Shown here in pieces: positions 1-7,486 of a stretch of DNA of 10,371 nucleotides. The stretch is taken from contig CANQCA010000050.1 in the NCBI GenBank assembly GCA_947589585.1, forward strand, positions 1 through 10,371. Reading direction: 5' to 3'. The stretch's first letter is position 1. Every line of letters begins with the position of its first letter. Under the pieces are notes generated by a model. The model made no database searches and had not been told where the DNA came from. It was given only the letters and a program-made list of their open reading frames with translations. Source of the stretch: an uncultured Clostridia bacterium. Its GTDB lineage: Bacteria; Bacillota; Clostridia; Christensenellales; Borkfalkiaceae. The translations under genes were made by a program, and so were the position numbers.

Positions 1-161
1 GCGATGATGAGGTCGGGGCGAAGGCTTCTCGCCATCTCCAACCCCTTCTCGCCGTTTTCCGCCACGGCGGCGACTTCTATCCCGACCGACTGCCAATCGA
101 TCGCGACACGAAGTCCCTCCCGCACGAGATAGTCGTCGTCCACGATCAACAATTTATCCAT
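1..161 (-). CDS. Response regulator, N-terminal receiver fragment (YesN/AraC-type likely)
   Basis: This is the first 53 residues of a two-component response regulator; the gene runs off the window start. The N-terminus MDKLLIVDDDYLVREGLR is the typical receiver-domain opening. The acidic cluster D8-D10 supplies the Mg2+-binding residues, and the segment AIDW followed by VAAVAENGEKGLEMA and RPDLIIA is the style of YesN-family regulators, which carry a C-terminal AraC-type helix-turn-helix. The phospho-accepting Asp should lie just beyond the cut, so neither it nor the output domain can be seen. YesN-like regulators commonly respond to extracellular carbohydrates through a sensor kinase of the YesM type. 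That would fit the adjacent glycan operon, but no kinase is visible here. The ATG at 161-159 is preceded by GGGGG at 170-166. A terminator and a separate promoter show that the gene is transcribed apart from the operon upstream of it. The receiver call is firm; the AraC-type output domain is inferred. Confidence 0.88.
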   Translation of the reverse strand, partial: MDKLLIVDDDYLVREGLRVAIDWQSVGIEVAAVAENGEKGLEMARSLRPDLII

Positions 162-170
162 TGCGCCCCC

Positions 171-199
171 ATTATACTATAAAACCGCGTCTTTTTCAA
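171..199 (-). promoter_or_regulatory. SigA-type promoter of the response regulator
   Basis: On the minus strand a TTGAAA -35 element (199-194) is separated by exactly 17 bases from a perfect TATAAT -10 element (176-171). The predicted transcription start is near 164, only about 3 bases before the ATG at 161, so the transcript would be leaderless or nearly so. The GGGGG that would serve as ribosome binding site lies mostly upstream of the predicted start. Confidence 0.75.
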
Positions 200-202
200 G
201 AG

Positions 203-242
203 AAAACGGGAAAACAGGCCGCCGCAACTTGCGGACGGCCTG
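203..242 (-). terminator. Rho-independent terminator of the glycan operon
   Basis: The inverted repeat at 215-242 forms seven base pairs (215-221 with 236-242), one bulged base (235), and five more pairs (222-226 with 230-234) closing a 3-base loop. Read on the minus strand it is followed directly by TTTTCCCGTTTT (214-203). It lies 45 bases after the stop codon of the surface-protein gene and ends just before the -35 element of the response-regulator promoter, so it insulates the two units. Confidence 0.85.
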
Positions 243-287
243 CCCCCTTTCATACTACATGTCGATTGCCTCTTCTCTCAAGGCGCA

Positions 288-3179
288 TCAGTTCTTCTTC
301 TTTTTGAGAAGGAAGAAGACAAGGCCGCAGATGAGTGCAACGCCCGCAACAGCGCCGATGATGATGCCGACGATGGCGCCCGTCGAAAGGCCGCCGTTGC
401 CGTCTTCGGTGGTGCCGCCGGGAGTGGTGCCGCCGCTCTGCTGTGCGGAAACGGTGATCTGAATGGTATCCTTCCCCTCGTTGCCGTTCGCGTCGCGCAC
501 GGTCACGATGACGGTATAGACGCCCTCTTCCGCCGTGAATTTGTTCTCGGTGAGGGTCACGGCTTCGCCGTCCTTGGTGACGGTGATGCTCGCCTGAAGG
601 TCTGCCGCCGCGGTCGTATCATCCGTTGCGTTGTAGGCTACGGTGACCGTATCGCCCGCCTTCGCGGTCGTCGGGGTGGTGATGTGCACTTCGGGCTTCA
701 CCGTGTCGAGATAGACGGGAAGTTTTTCCACCTGCTCGGCGTAGTTATCTGCCATTGCCGTGAACTTGACATCGCTGACCGTGAAGGGACCCGTCACGAT
801 GCCCGTGCTGTGGACGTGGAACTGGTTGATCTCCGTATCTGCGTTGAGGGCGATGAGGTCGAACACAAAGTTGACGGGCGTGCCCTCTTCGAACACGATC
901 TCGCTGTACTTCTTGCCGTCCGCCGTGATAACGGTCTCGCCCTGCTGTGCGATCCAGATCGTCGCTACGGAATCGGCGCCGTTCTTGATCTCCACGCGGA
1001 GATCTGTCCCGTCGAAGTCCGCACCGGGAGTGACGGTGAATTCGAGCTTGCCATACTTGCCGGCCGTGACGTCTGCGCCGTCGATATAGGTGTAGTCCGT
1101 CTGCTCTGCGGTCGGAGCAGCGGTGAAGGTCTTCTCAATGGTAACGACGGTGTCCGAGAGCCCCTTGAAGGCCTGCTTGGGTGCCAGGAGCTTGATGTTA
1201 TCGAGCTTGAAACCGCCCATGTCGCTCGTGTGGACGTGGACGAAGTCGAATGCGCCGATGCCGCTCGCCTGCATATCGATCTCGATGTGCGTCGCAACAC
1301 CCTTCGTATAGGTGAGCTCGTTGAGCTTCTTGCCGTCCTTCGTGAGAAGGGTGCCCTGCGCGTTCTCGCTTCCCCAATAGAATTTTCCGCTGCCCATTTC
1401 GAACCGCAAATTATCGGGGGTGAAACCGTCGCCCTTGGGCGTCAGATCAAAGCTGAATACCGTCGCGATGCCGTACTTGTTGTCGAGCGCAAAGCCGCCG
1501 CCATAGGCGTAGCCCGTCGCATCGCCGGGCTCAACGCCTGCCTCTGCGGAGCAAAGCTCGGCTTCGGGAAGTTTATCCGCGAAGAAGATGGTGTCGATAT
1601 AGAGCTTGCCCGTGCCGCCGAAGTAGAGATGCATGCCGCTGTAGCCCGCCTCGGAGAGTTTGAAGCCACTCTCCTCGAGGTCGACGACGACATAGTACCA
1701 ATCGCCGTCATGGTAGGGGTTGCTCTCGCCGAGGAGCGGGGTCGCAAGGCCGTAGGCGACCTTGAACGCATTCGACCAAATGACGTCGCCCACCGCATCT
1801 TCGGAATCGATGAGTGCGAAACGGAAGCCGCCGAGGTCCGCGCCGCCCTCCGCCTTCATCCTGAGCACGGCGTATTGGCCCTGCACGACGCTCTTGGACT
1901 TGAATTTGAAGTCGATATAGTCGTTTGCCGCAAGGGTGGTCGCATCGAAGACGAGGCAGCCGTCCTTCACTTCGGCGAGATTCCCGTTGGCATAGGAGAG
2001 TCTGTAGTCGAGGCCCGCATCCGCAAGCCCTTCCACCGTGCTCATATCCTCATAGACGTCCGTAAAGCCCTTCTGTGCGAAGGAGAAGTCCTCGAGGATC
2101 TGCGCGCTCGAAGCGTCGATGACGGGGACGACCGTCTCGGGAGCACGGCGCACGTCGTTGGTGAGGTAGATGCGCCGTACGGTGACGCCGTTCGCAGCGT
2201 TTCCTTCATAGGTGAATCTGAAGCCCTTTTCCTCGCCCGTGAGCGCAACGGAATATCCGTCGTATGCTTCGGCTTCGCCCCAGGTCGTGCCGTCCGTCGT
2301 CGTGGCGATCTTGAGATTGGTCACATCGTCCTCTTCCGCGGTTTCGATGATGGCATATTTGTAGTCGCCGACGGCCTCCGTCTTCACCACGGAGAAGCTG
2401 CCGCCCTCGGTGAGCTTGACGGCGCGCTTGACGATATAGCCCTCGGAAGAGCCTGCCCACCATGTGCCGCTATCTGCGAGCTTGGCGGTAGGTTCGACGG
2501 TATCGCCGCCGCGGAAGTCGTTCATGACGACATTGCCCGTCTTATTGTAGCTGACCGAGGCGATATCGAGGGTGCCCACTGCATCTTCCGCCGCATAGAG
2601 GTGGATGGCGAGAAGGGGCGTGCCCGGGACGGAGCTTTGCGTCGTTGGATAGAGATCGGTATCCTCATAGCTCGTCGCAAAGGAGATCTCGTAATCCTGC
2701 CACTCGTCGGTGAGCGCGGGCAAAGGGTTGTTTTGACTGTCGAGAAGCTCCTCGAGCGTCTTGCCGAGGACGGCAGCGTCGTTATCCACGCCGCGCACGC
2801 CGAAGATGATCTCGCTCAGGTCGACGTCCCCTTCGGGCGCACGCATTTTCAGCGTGATCGTCCCGCCCGAGCTGACTTCGTTGAGAGAGCCCGAGCCCTG
2901 CTTATAGATGGCATCGCCGGGCGTCGTCGACTTTCCCGCAGTGTATTTAACATGCAGATAGGGCTTTTCGCCGATGTCCGCACCCGTCCGGGAGACATCC
3001 TTCACCGTATCGGTGATGGTTTCCCTGTCGAAGTCCTCGAACACGACGTCCGTCTTGGCGTCGAATTCGTGGCCTTCTGTCGTCTGATCCGCGAGCGCCG
3101 TGAGCGTGAGACCCGAGGTCATCGTCGCCACGAGTGCGGCGGAAAGCGCTGTCAGCAAGATTTTCTGTCTTGTTTTCAT
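288..3179 (-). CDS. Secreted, membrane-anchored multi-domain surface protein with Ig-like domain
   Basis: This is a 963-residue extracellular protein of unrecognised family, probably a glycan-binding or adhesive surface protein. Residues 1-30 form a Sec signal peptide (basic KTRQK, hydrophobic core, likely cleavage after ALA30). Residues about 40-210 and 355-540 look like beta-sandwich modules, with 215-350 between them. Residues about 570-668 and 708-810 are two copies of one repeat sharing DGKK, a WI/YW core and an HVHS/T motif (HVHTS near 648-652, HVHST near 788-792). Residues 826-912 are a bacterial Ig/cadherin-like domain ending in VRDANGNEGKD. A Gly/Thr-rich linker (914-931) leads to a membrane helix (about 934-957) and the tail KKKKN. 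No LPXTG sortase motif is present, so anchoring is by the membrane helix. No catalytic motif is recognised. The ATG at 3179 has the ribosome site AAGGGGAG (3193-3186) 6 bases upstream. It is the last gene of the operon, 29 bases after the discoidin lipoprotein, and is followed by the terminator. Confidence 0.85.
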   Translation of the reverse strand: MKTRQKILLTALSAALVATMTSGLTLTALADQTTEGHEFDAKTDVVFEDFDRETITDTVKDVSRTGADIGEKPYLHVKYTAGKSTTPGDAIYKQGSGSLNEVSSGGTITLKMRAPEGDVDLSEIIFGVRGVDNDAAVLGKTLEELLDSQNNPLPALTDEWQDYEISFATSYEDTDLYPTTQSSVPGTPLLAIHLYAAEDAVGTLDIASVSYNKTGNVVMNDFRGGDTVEPTAKLADSGTWWAGSSEGYIVKRAVKLTEGGSFSVVKTEAVGDYKYAIIETAEEDDVTNLKIATTTDGTTWGEAEAYDGYSVALTGEEKGFRFTYEGNAANGVTVRRIYLTNDVRRAPETVVPVIDASSAQILEDFSFAQKGFTDVYEDMSTVEGLADAGLDYRLSYANGNLAEVKDGCLVFDATTLAANDYIDFKFKSKSVVQGQYAVLRMKAEGGADLGGFRFALIDSEDAVGDVIWSNAFKVAYGLATPLLGESNPYHDGDWYYVVVDLEESGFKLSEAGYSGMHLYFGGTGKLYIDTIFFADKLPEAELCSAEAGVEPGDATGYAYGGGFALDNKYGIATVFSFDLTPKGDGFTPDNLRFEMGSGKFYWGSENAQGTLLTKDGKKLNELTYTKGVATHIEIDMQASGIGAFDFVHVHTSDMGGFKLDNIKLLAPKQAFKGLSDTVVTIEKTFTAAPTAEQTDYTYIDGADVTAGKYGKLEFTVTPGADFDGTDLRVEIKNGADSVATIWIAQQGETVITADGKKYSEIVFEEGTPVNFVFDLIALNADTEINQFHVHSTGIVTGPFTVSDVKFTAMADNYAEQVEKLPVYLDTVKPEVHITTPTTAKAGDTVTVAYNATDDTTAAADLQASITVTKDGEAVTLTENKFTAEEGVYTVIVTVRDANGNEGKDTIQITVSAQQSGGTTPGGTTEDGNGGLSTGAIVGIIIGAVAGVALICGLVFFLLKKKKN

Positions 3180-3208
3180 ACTTTACTCCCCTTAAAAATT
3201 TTTTTATC

Positions 3209-5821
3209 TTATTCGCCGTAGACGTACAGCTCGGAGAGCTGTGCGCCGTAGCGAGAAGAACTGTTTGAAGACCACACGAGCTTGACATAGCGCGCCTCGG
3301 CGGGCGAGGACAGCTTGATGGCGTTCACGTTGCCCGTCATGGGGTCGAAGTTGTAGTCCGTGACGGGAACGATGGTCCTGAAATTCGTGCCGTCCGTGCT
3401 CACGAGGATCTCGATGCGTTGGACGCGCGCTTCCCATGTGAGAAGGGGCGGCAGGTGCATGATGATATCCGTGATATGATAGACGCCGCCGAGGTCGACC
3501 GTGAGATAGGCGCCGTTGCAGTCCTTGGCCGAAGTCTCCCAATAGGTGTTCTCGTTGCCGTCGACGAGGTTGTTGGGGCCGTAGACGTCGAAATGCGTCG
3601 TCGAATCGGTGACGGGTTTCGTCGTCGAGAGAGAGCACGGGAAAATTTTGATATCTGCGATCCCGAGCGTCTTCTGCCCCGTCATGCCGTCCACGCGGAA
3701 GAAGCGGAGCTGGAGGGCGCCCGTCTCGAGGGTCGCCGAGAGTTTGATGTCGAAATAGTTACCCGTCGCAGGGCTCGCCGTGTAGCGAACGGTATTGAGC
3801 GTGCGTGCGAAGTTGCCGCCCGCTTCCTTCCTCGTAAAGACGCTGATATCGAAATCATACACATAGGCGCTGTCCTCGGAGAGGTACACCCGGATCACGC
3901 TCGTGCTGCCCGCGGGGAGTGTTTCGCCGAAATCGAGGGTGAGGGCGACGAACTCGTCCTTCTCCCCCGTCCAGCTCTTCGCCTTGAAGAGGGTCTCCCT
4001 GTTCCCGTCGAGAAGATTTTGGGCGGGAGAGGCCGCGTCTGCAAAGTCACCGCTGCCGTCGTCGTAGGCCGCCTTGGCCGTCGTACCCGTGCCGTGGGTG
4101 ACGGAAGGGGCGACCTCGGCCATGTTCTTCCCCTGTCCCATGTACGTCTCCTGCACGTCGAGAATGGAGAATCCGGGCACTTCCAGCCCCGCCTGTGCCG
4201 CGGTGGGCTTTACCGTCTTTTGCGCGGCGGCCCCCTCCCGGAGCGCGAGCTTGTAGGGAAGCTTCACGCCCGCGCCGAACACTTCGTAGCCCGCGCCCTG
4301 CACGTTGATATTCTCCACATAGGAATTCGTCTTGAGCTTGAGCTTGTCGGCGGTATCCGCCGCGGCGCCTTGGATCTCCACGCCCGTCACGGTGACATTT
4401 TTCACGCTGCTCTTGGCGCTCTCACCGTTGATGCGGCAGACGATGCTGTCCGCCATCTGCAAAATTTTGATGTTCTCGAAGCGTACGCCGTCGACCGAGC
4501 CGCGCTCTTCCGCCTTCGTCCAATTCGCATTATAGGCGATGGTGATATCGATGAGATAATCTTCGAGGCCGTCGTTCTGGTTGTCGCCGAGCATGCGCGC
4601 ATCCTCGATCGTGATGCTCTCGTAGACGACGTTTGTGATCTCGGCGTCGTCGCAGTTGTGGATGGACATCGCCGCCTTGTGATAGTTGTGCAGGACGGTG
4701 ATGTTTTTGAAGGTGATCCCGTCCATCTTCGCGCCGTTCGTCTCATAGCCCACTTCCATGCTCTGCGCAAGGTCGGTCCAGACGACGACGTTGTCGAAGG
4801 TGATATTTTGCGTATTGCCGCGGTCGGTGTTCTTGACGACGAGGGAGTCGTCGAAGGTGCGCACGAACCCACCCTTGACGTTCACATCCTTGCAGGATTG
4901 CACGGAGATGCCGTCGCCGTTGCCGCGCGCCGTGATGATCTTGAGGTTGTCGATCTCCACCCCTTCGCTTTGATAGAGGGTGACCGCCCAGCCCGCGGGA
5001 TCGAGAAGGGTGATGCCTTCGATCTTCACATTTTTACAGAAGCGCAGCTCGATGGGAAGGGTGTATTCTGCGTCGGAACGGCGGTCGTAGATCTCCCCGC
5101 TCATGATCCCCCTGCCGCGGATGGTGATGTTCTCGAGGTTTTCCGCACGCACCTGCCCATAGACGTATGCCCCGCCCGCGAGATAGAGGGTCTCGTTGCT
5201 CTTGAGCGGGATCGCGCCCGCGGCGTATACCCCGGGACCGATATAGACGGTGTTTTCGGGGACGTTATCCGCGTTGATCGGAGCTTCCTCGATGGGATTT
5301 GCGAAGATGTGCAGGGCGTTATCCGCCGCATCCTTCGTGCTCCCGTCGTTGTATTCCAATGTGTAATTTGCGCAATATTCGAGATCGAATTCCACGCTGT
5401 TGCCGTTCACCTTGGGCGTCACCCCATAGGAGAGCGGGCGAACGACGACGTCGGAGATAGCCGCCGCCCCTTGGACCTCCACGCGCATATGAACCTTCCC
5501 CTCGAAATCGAAGAGGACGACCTGCCCCTTATCCTGCGAATAGGTGAAGGAGAAAATCCTGTTGTGGTTGACGCGGGTGTCGTAGACGAAGAGCTCCTCA
5601 TCCTCGACGAAGGCCTTGAGGCGCGAAGAGCTCTCCAAAAGCTCAGGCCCCTCATAGACGGTGAGCTTGGTCTCCGTCACCGTCCTTTCGGGAGTGTCCA
5701 CGGAGGGCTTTTCCCCGTTTGGCGCGGGCGGCTCTTCCTCGTTGCCGCATGCGGCAAGACCGAGCGACGCTCCCATAAGAAGCGCGAACAAAGTGCAGAC
5801 GAGAGTTGTTTTTCCTTTCAT
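3209..5821 (-). CDS. Lipoprotein with GH28/GH49-like beta-helix and two discoidin (F5/8C) domains
   Basis: This is an 870-residue predicted glycan-active lipoprotein. The signal peptide ends in lipobox LAAC (Cys25), followed by an acidic/Pro linker, so it should sit on the outer face of the membrane. Residues about 50-180 form a beta-sandwich N-domain; 190-500 form a right-handed parallel beta-helix (repeated NITI, NVKIEGI, DVNVKGG, GITFKNITV rungs). Clan GH-N active-site candidates are visible: NGD301-303 and FDD323-325, i.e. D303, D324 and D325. The segment WTDLAQSMEVGYET (348-361) followed by VLH (376-378) resembles GH49 dextranases more than GH28 polygalacturonases, whose GHG and RIK motifs are not seen. 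Residues about 575-728 and 735-870 are two F5/8 type C/CBM32-like domains (LLDGNRET, LTLDFGE; LVDGNENTYWE, LTVDLGG), expected to bind sugars. The ATG is preceded by GAGGAGG (5832-5826) and overlaps the previous stop codon by 4 bases. It is a paralogue of the upstream lipoprotein. Substrate unknown; it could be inactive and only bind glycan. Confidence 0.87.
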   Translation of the reverse strand: MKGKTTLVCTLFALLMGASLGLAACGNEEEPPAPNGEKPSVDTPERTVTETKLTVYEGPELLESSSRLKAFVEDEELFVYDTRVNHNRIFSFTYSQDKGQVVLFDFEGKVHMRVEVQGAAAISDVVVRPLSYGVTPKVNGNSVEFDLEYCANYTLEYNDGSTKDAADNALHIFANPIEEAPINADNVPENTVYIGPGVYAAGAIPLKSNETLYLAGGAYVYGQVRAENLENITIRGRGIMSGEIYDRRSDAEYTLPIELRFCKNVKIEGITLLDPAGWAVTLYQSEGVEIDNLKIITARGNGDGISVQSCKDVNVKGGFVRTFDDSLVVKNTDRGNTQNITFDNVVVWTDLAQSMEVGYETNGAKMDGITFKNITVLHNYHKAAMSIHNCDDAEITNVVYESITIEDARMLGDNQNDGLEDYLIDITIAYNANWTKAEERGSVDGVRFENIKILQMADSIVCRINGESAKSSVKNVTVTGVEIQGAAADTADKLKLKTNSYVENINVQGAGYEVFGAGVKLPYKLALREGAAAQKTVKPTAAQAGLEVPGFSILDVQETYMGQGKNMAEVAPSVTHGTGTTAKAAYDDGSGDFADAASPAQNLLDGNRETLFKAKSWTGEKDEFVALTLDFGETLPAGSTSVIRVYLSEDSAYVYDFDISVFTRKEAGGNFARTLNTVRYTASPATGNYFDIKLSATLETGALQLRFFRVDGMTGQKTLGIADIKIFPCSLSTTKPVTDSTTHFDVYGPNNLVDGNENTYWETSAKDCNGAYLTVDLGGVYHITDIIMHLPPLLTWEARVQRIEILVSTDGTNFRTIVPVTDYNFDPMTGNVNAIKLSSPAEARYVKLVWSSNSSSRYGAQLSELYVYGE

Positions 5822-7485
5822 ACTTCCTCCTCAAATGATTTGGGTGATATGATTTCGACGGTGCATCCTCCCCCGAAAGCAGCAAGCTCGTTATCGGACT
5901 GCGTAAAGACGAACGCCGCCCCCGTCACCTCTTTTTCTTCCTGCAGGAAGGAAAATCCGCGCAGGTAACTTGTGATGAGGGAGAACTTACATTCCGCCTC
6001 CGTGGGGCGCATGCCCGCGAGCGAAACGTTCTTTATCGTCACGTTTGAAACGAAGTGGTCGCTCTCGAAGCCGACCCGTGTATCGCGGCAGCCGCCAATC
6101 GTCGCCGAAAAGCGGCGGGCGGAGAGCACTTTGACGTTCTCGATAAGGACGCCGTCCACCGAGCCGAGGGGCGTCGGAGCGGTGTGCTGATCCGACCAAT
6201 TCGCGCTGTAGAGGATGCGCAGATCGATGAGCCCTGCCCCTTCGGCGGGGGCCTGACCGTCCTCGACGGTGATATCTTTGAATGTCACGTCCTCGATGGC
6301 CGCATCGTTGGCGTTGTGGATGCTCATCACGGCATTGTGCATGGCGTGGAGGACGGTGATGTTTTCGAATCTGATATGGGAGAAGGGGACGCCGACCGTC
6401 TCGTAGCCGAGCTCCATGCTCTGGGCGAGATCTGTCCAGATCGTGCAATCCGTGACGGTGATATTCTCCGTCTCGCCGTGGCTGGAACGGTCCTCCCAGC
6501 GGGGATAGTTCTTGACGACGACGGAATCGTCCCACGTGCGCACAAAACACCCTTCCACAGTGATATTTTTACAGGATTGCAAGGAGATGCCGTCCCCGTT
6601 GGAGCGGGAGGTGATGATTTTGATGTCCTCGATGCGGGAATCCTCGGCAAAATAGAAGTTCACGCACCAGCCTGCGGGGTCGAGAACGGAGAATTCCCCG
6701 AGATAGATATCCTTGCAATTATTGAACTCGAGGGGCACCGTGACCGTCCCGCGGTCGGCGTCCCGCTCGAAGGTGCTGCCGTCGATGATCCCCCTGCCCG
6801 CGATGGCGATGTGACGGCCGTTGTTTGCGAGGAATTTCCCCCGCACGACGGCGCCGTCCTCGAGATAGACGAGGGTGTCACTTTGAAGGTTTATCACATT
6901 CCCCGCGCCGATGCGGGGATCGTTTTGTGCGGTATGCACACCCGCGGAGAAGATCTCTGTTTTGGAATAGCCCGAATATTTTGCCACGCCCTCTTCATCA
7001 TAGCCGCTCACGAAGAAATGGATGGCGTCGTAGGGATCGCCGTTGATCTCGAGGACGTATTCCCCCGCACTGCGGAAGGTGAAGGTAAGCGTGTTCGCCT
7101 CGATATCCGCGACGGGCGTGATCTTTGCGGAAAGCGGACGCAAAACGGAAGTGTAGTCGATCTGAATGTCCGGCTTGACGACGATCTCCGCCGCCCCGTC
7201 GAGTTCGAAGAGGCACACGCCGCTCTCTTTCCTTCTGTATTGATTGGGCGTCCAGTTCTGCGAAGTGTTCACGAGCACCGAATAGGCGGGCAGGCGTGTC
7301 GTTCCGCAGAAGATCTCGGCCCCCTCGTACCTCGCAGCCCCCTCGGGGATATCGCAGATCCTCACCGTGCTTTGCTGCTCTCCGGGCTTTGGCGGCTCCT
7401 CGCCGGGCACAGTGGAGGAGCCGCATCCGGCAAGGGCCGCCACGAAAAATAACAGTGCGATGGCGGTTAACGATAACTTCTTCAT
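5818..7485 (-). CDS. Lipoprotein with GH28/GH49-like beta-helix
   Basis: This is a 555-residue lipoprotein; its signal peptide MKKLSLTAIALLFFVAALAG ends at lipobox Cys21. Residues about 40-165 make a beta-sandwich N-domain and 190-500 a right-handed beta-helix with GRGIIDG (about 230-236). Candidate catalytic Asp residues are D298 (in SNGDGIS) and D319/D320 (in WDDS), matching D303 and D324/D325 of the downstream paralogue. WTDLAQSMELGYET (350-363) and VLHAMH (378-383) are nearly identical between the two. Unlike that paralogue it lacks discoidin domains and stops shortly after the helix. The ATG at 7485 was chosen because it begins a standard lipoprotein signal; a TTG at 7494 in the same frame would add MPD. 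Only one base separates the stop of the ATPase gene (7489-7487) from this ATG and there is no strong ribosome site at proper distance, so translation is probably coupled. The likely role is polysaccharide cleavage or binding at the cell surface. The substrate cannot be told. Confidence 0.87.
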   Translation of the reverse strand: MKKLSLTAIALLFFVAALAGCGSSTVPGEEPPKPGEQQSTVRICDIPEGAARYEGAEIFCGTTRLPAYSVLVNTSQNWTPNQYRRKESGVCLFELDGAAEIVVKPDIQIDYTSVLRPLSAKITPVADIEANTLTFTFRSAGEYVLEINGDPYDAIHFFVSGYDEEGVAKYSGYSKTEIFSAGVHTAQNDPRIGAGNVINLQSDTLVYLEDGAVVRGKFLANNGRHIAIAGRGIIDGSTFERDADRGTVTVPLEFNNCKDIYLGEFSVLDPAGWCVNFYFAEDSRIEDIKIITSRSNGDGISLQSCKNITVEGCFVRTWDDSVVVKNYPRWEDRSSHGETENITVTDCTIWTDLAQSMELGYETVGVPFSHIRFENITVLHAMHNAVMSIHNANDAAIEDVTFKDITVEDGQAPAEGAGLIDLRILYSANWSDQHTAPTPLGSVDGVLIENVKVLSARRFSATIGGCRDTRVGFESDHFVSNVTIKNVSLAGMRPTEAECKFSLITSYLRGFSFLQEEKEVTGAAFVFTQSDNELAAFGGGCTVEIISPKSFEEEV

Positions 7486-7486
7486 A

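Noticed and set aside
3186..3207. A/T run between the two last operon genes as a terminator
   Set aside because: There is no GC-rich stem before the T-run, and a good ribosome site for the next gene follows at once, so read-through is expected.
684..3221. Very long open frame (845 codons) on the plus strand opposite the surface-protein gene; similar long ones at 3419-5968, 6055-7452 and 8264-9223
   Set aside because: They are antisense to genes with clear signal peptides, lipoboxes or ABC motifs, encode low-complexity Arg/Asp/Val-rich protein without recognisable domains, and lack ribosome sites. They arise from the strong codon bias of the real genes, which rarely use codons that read as stops on the other strand.
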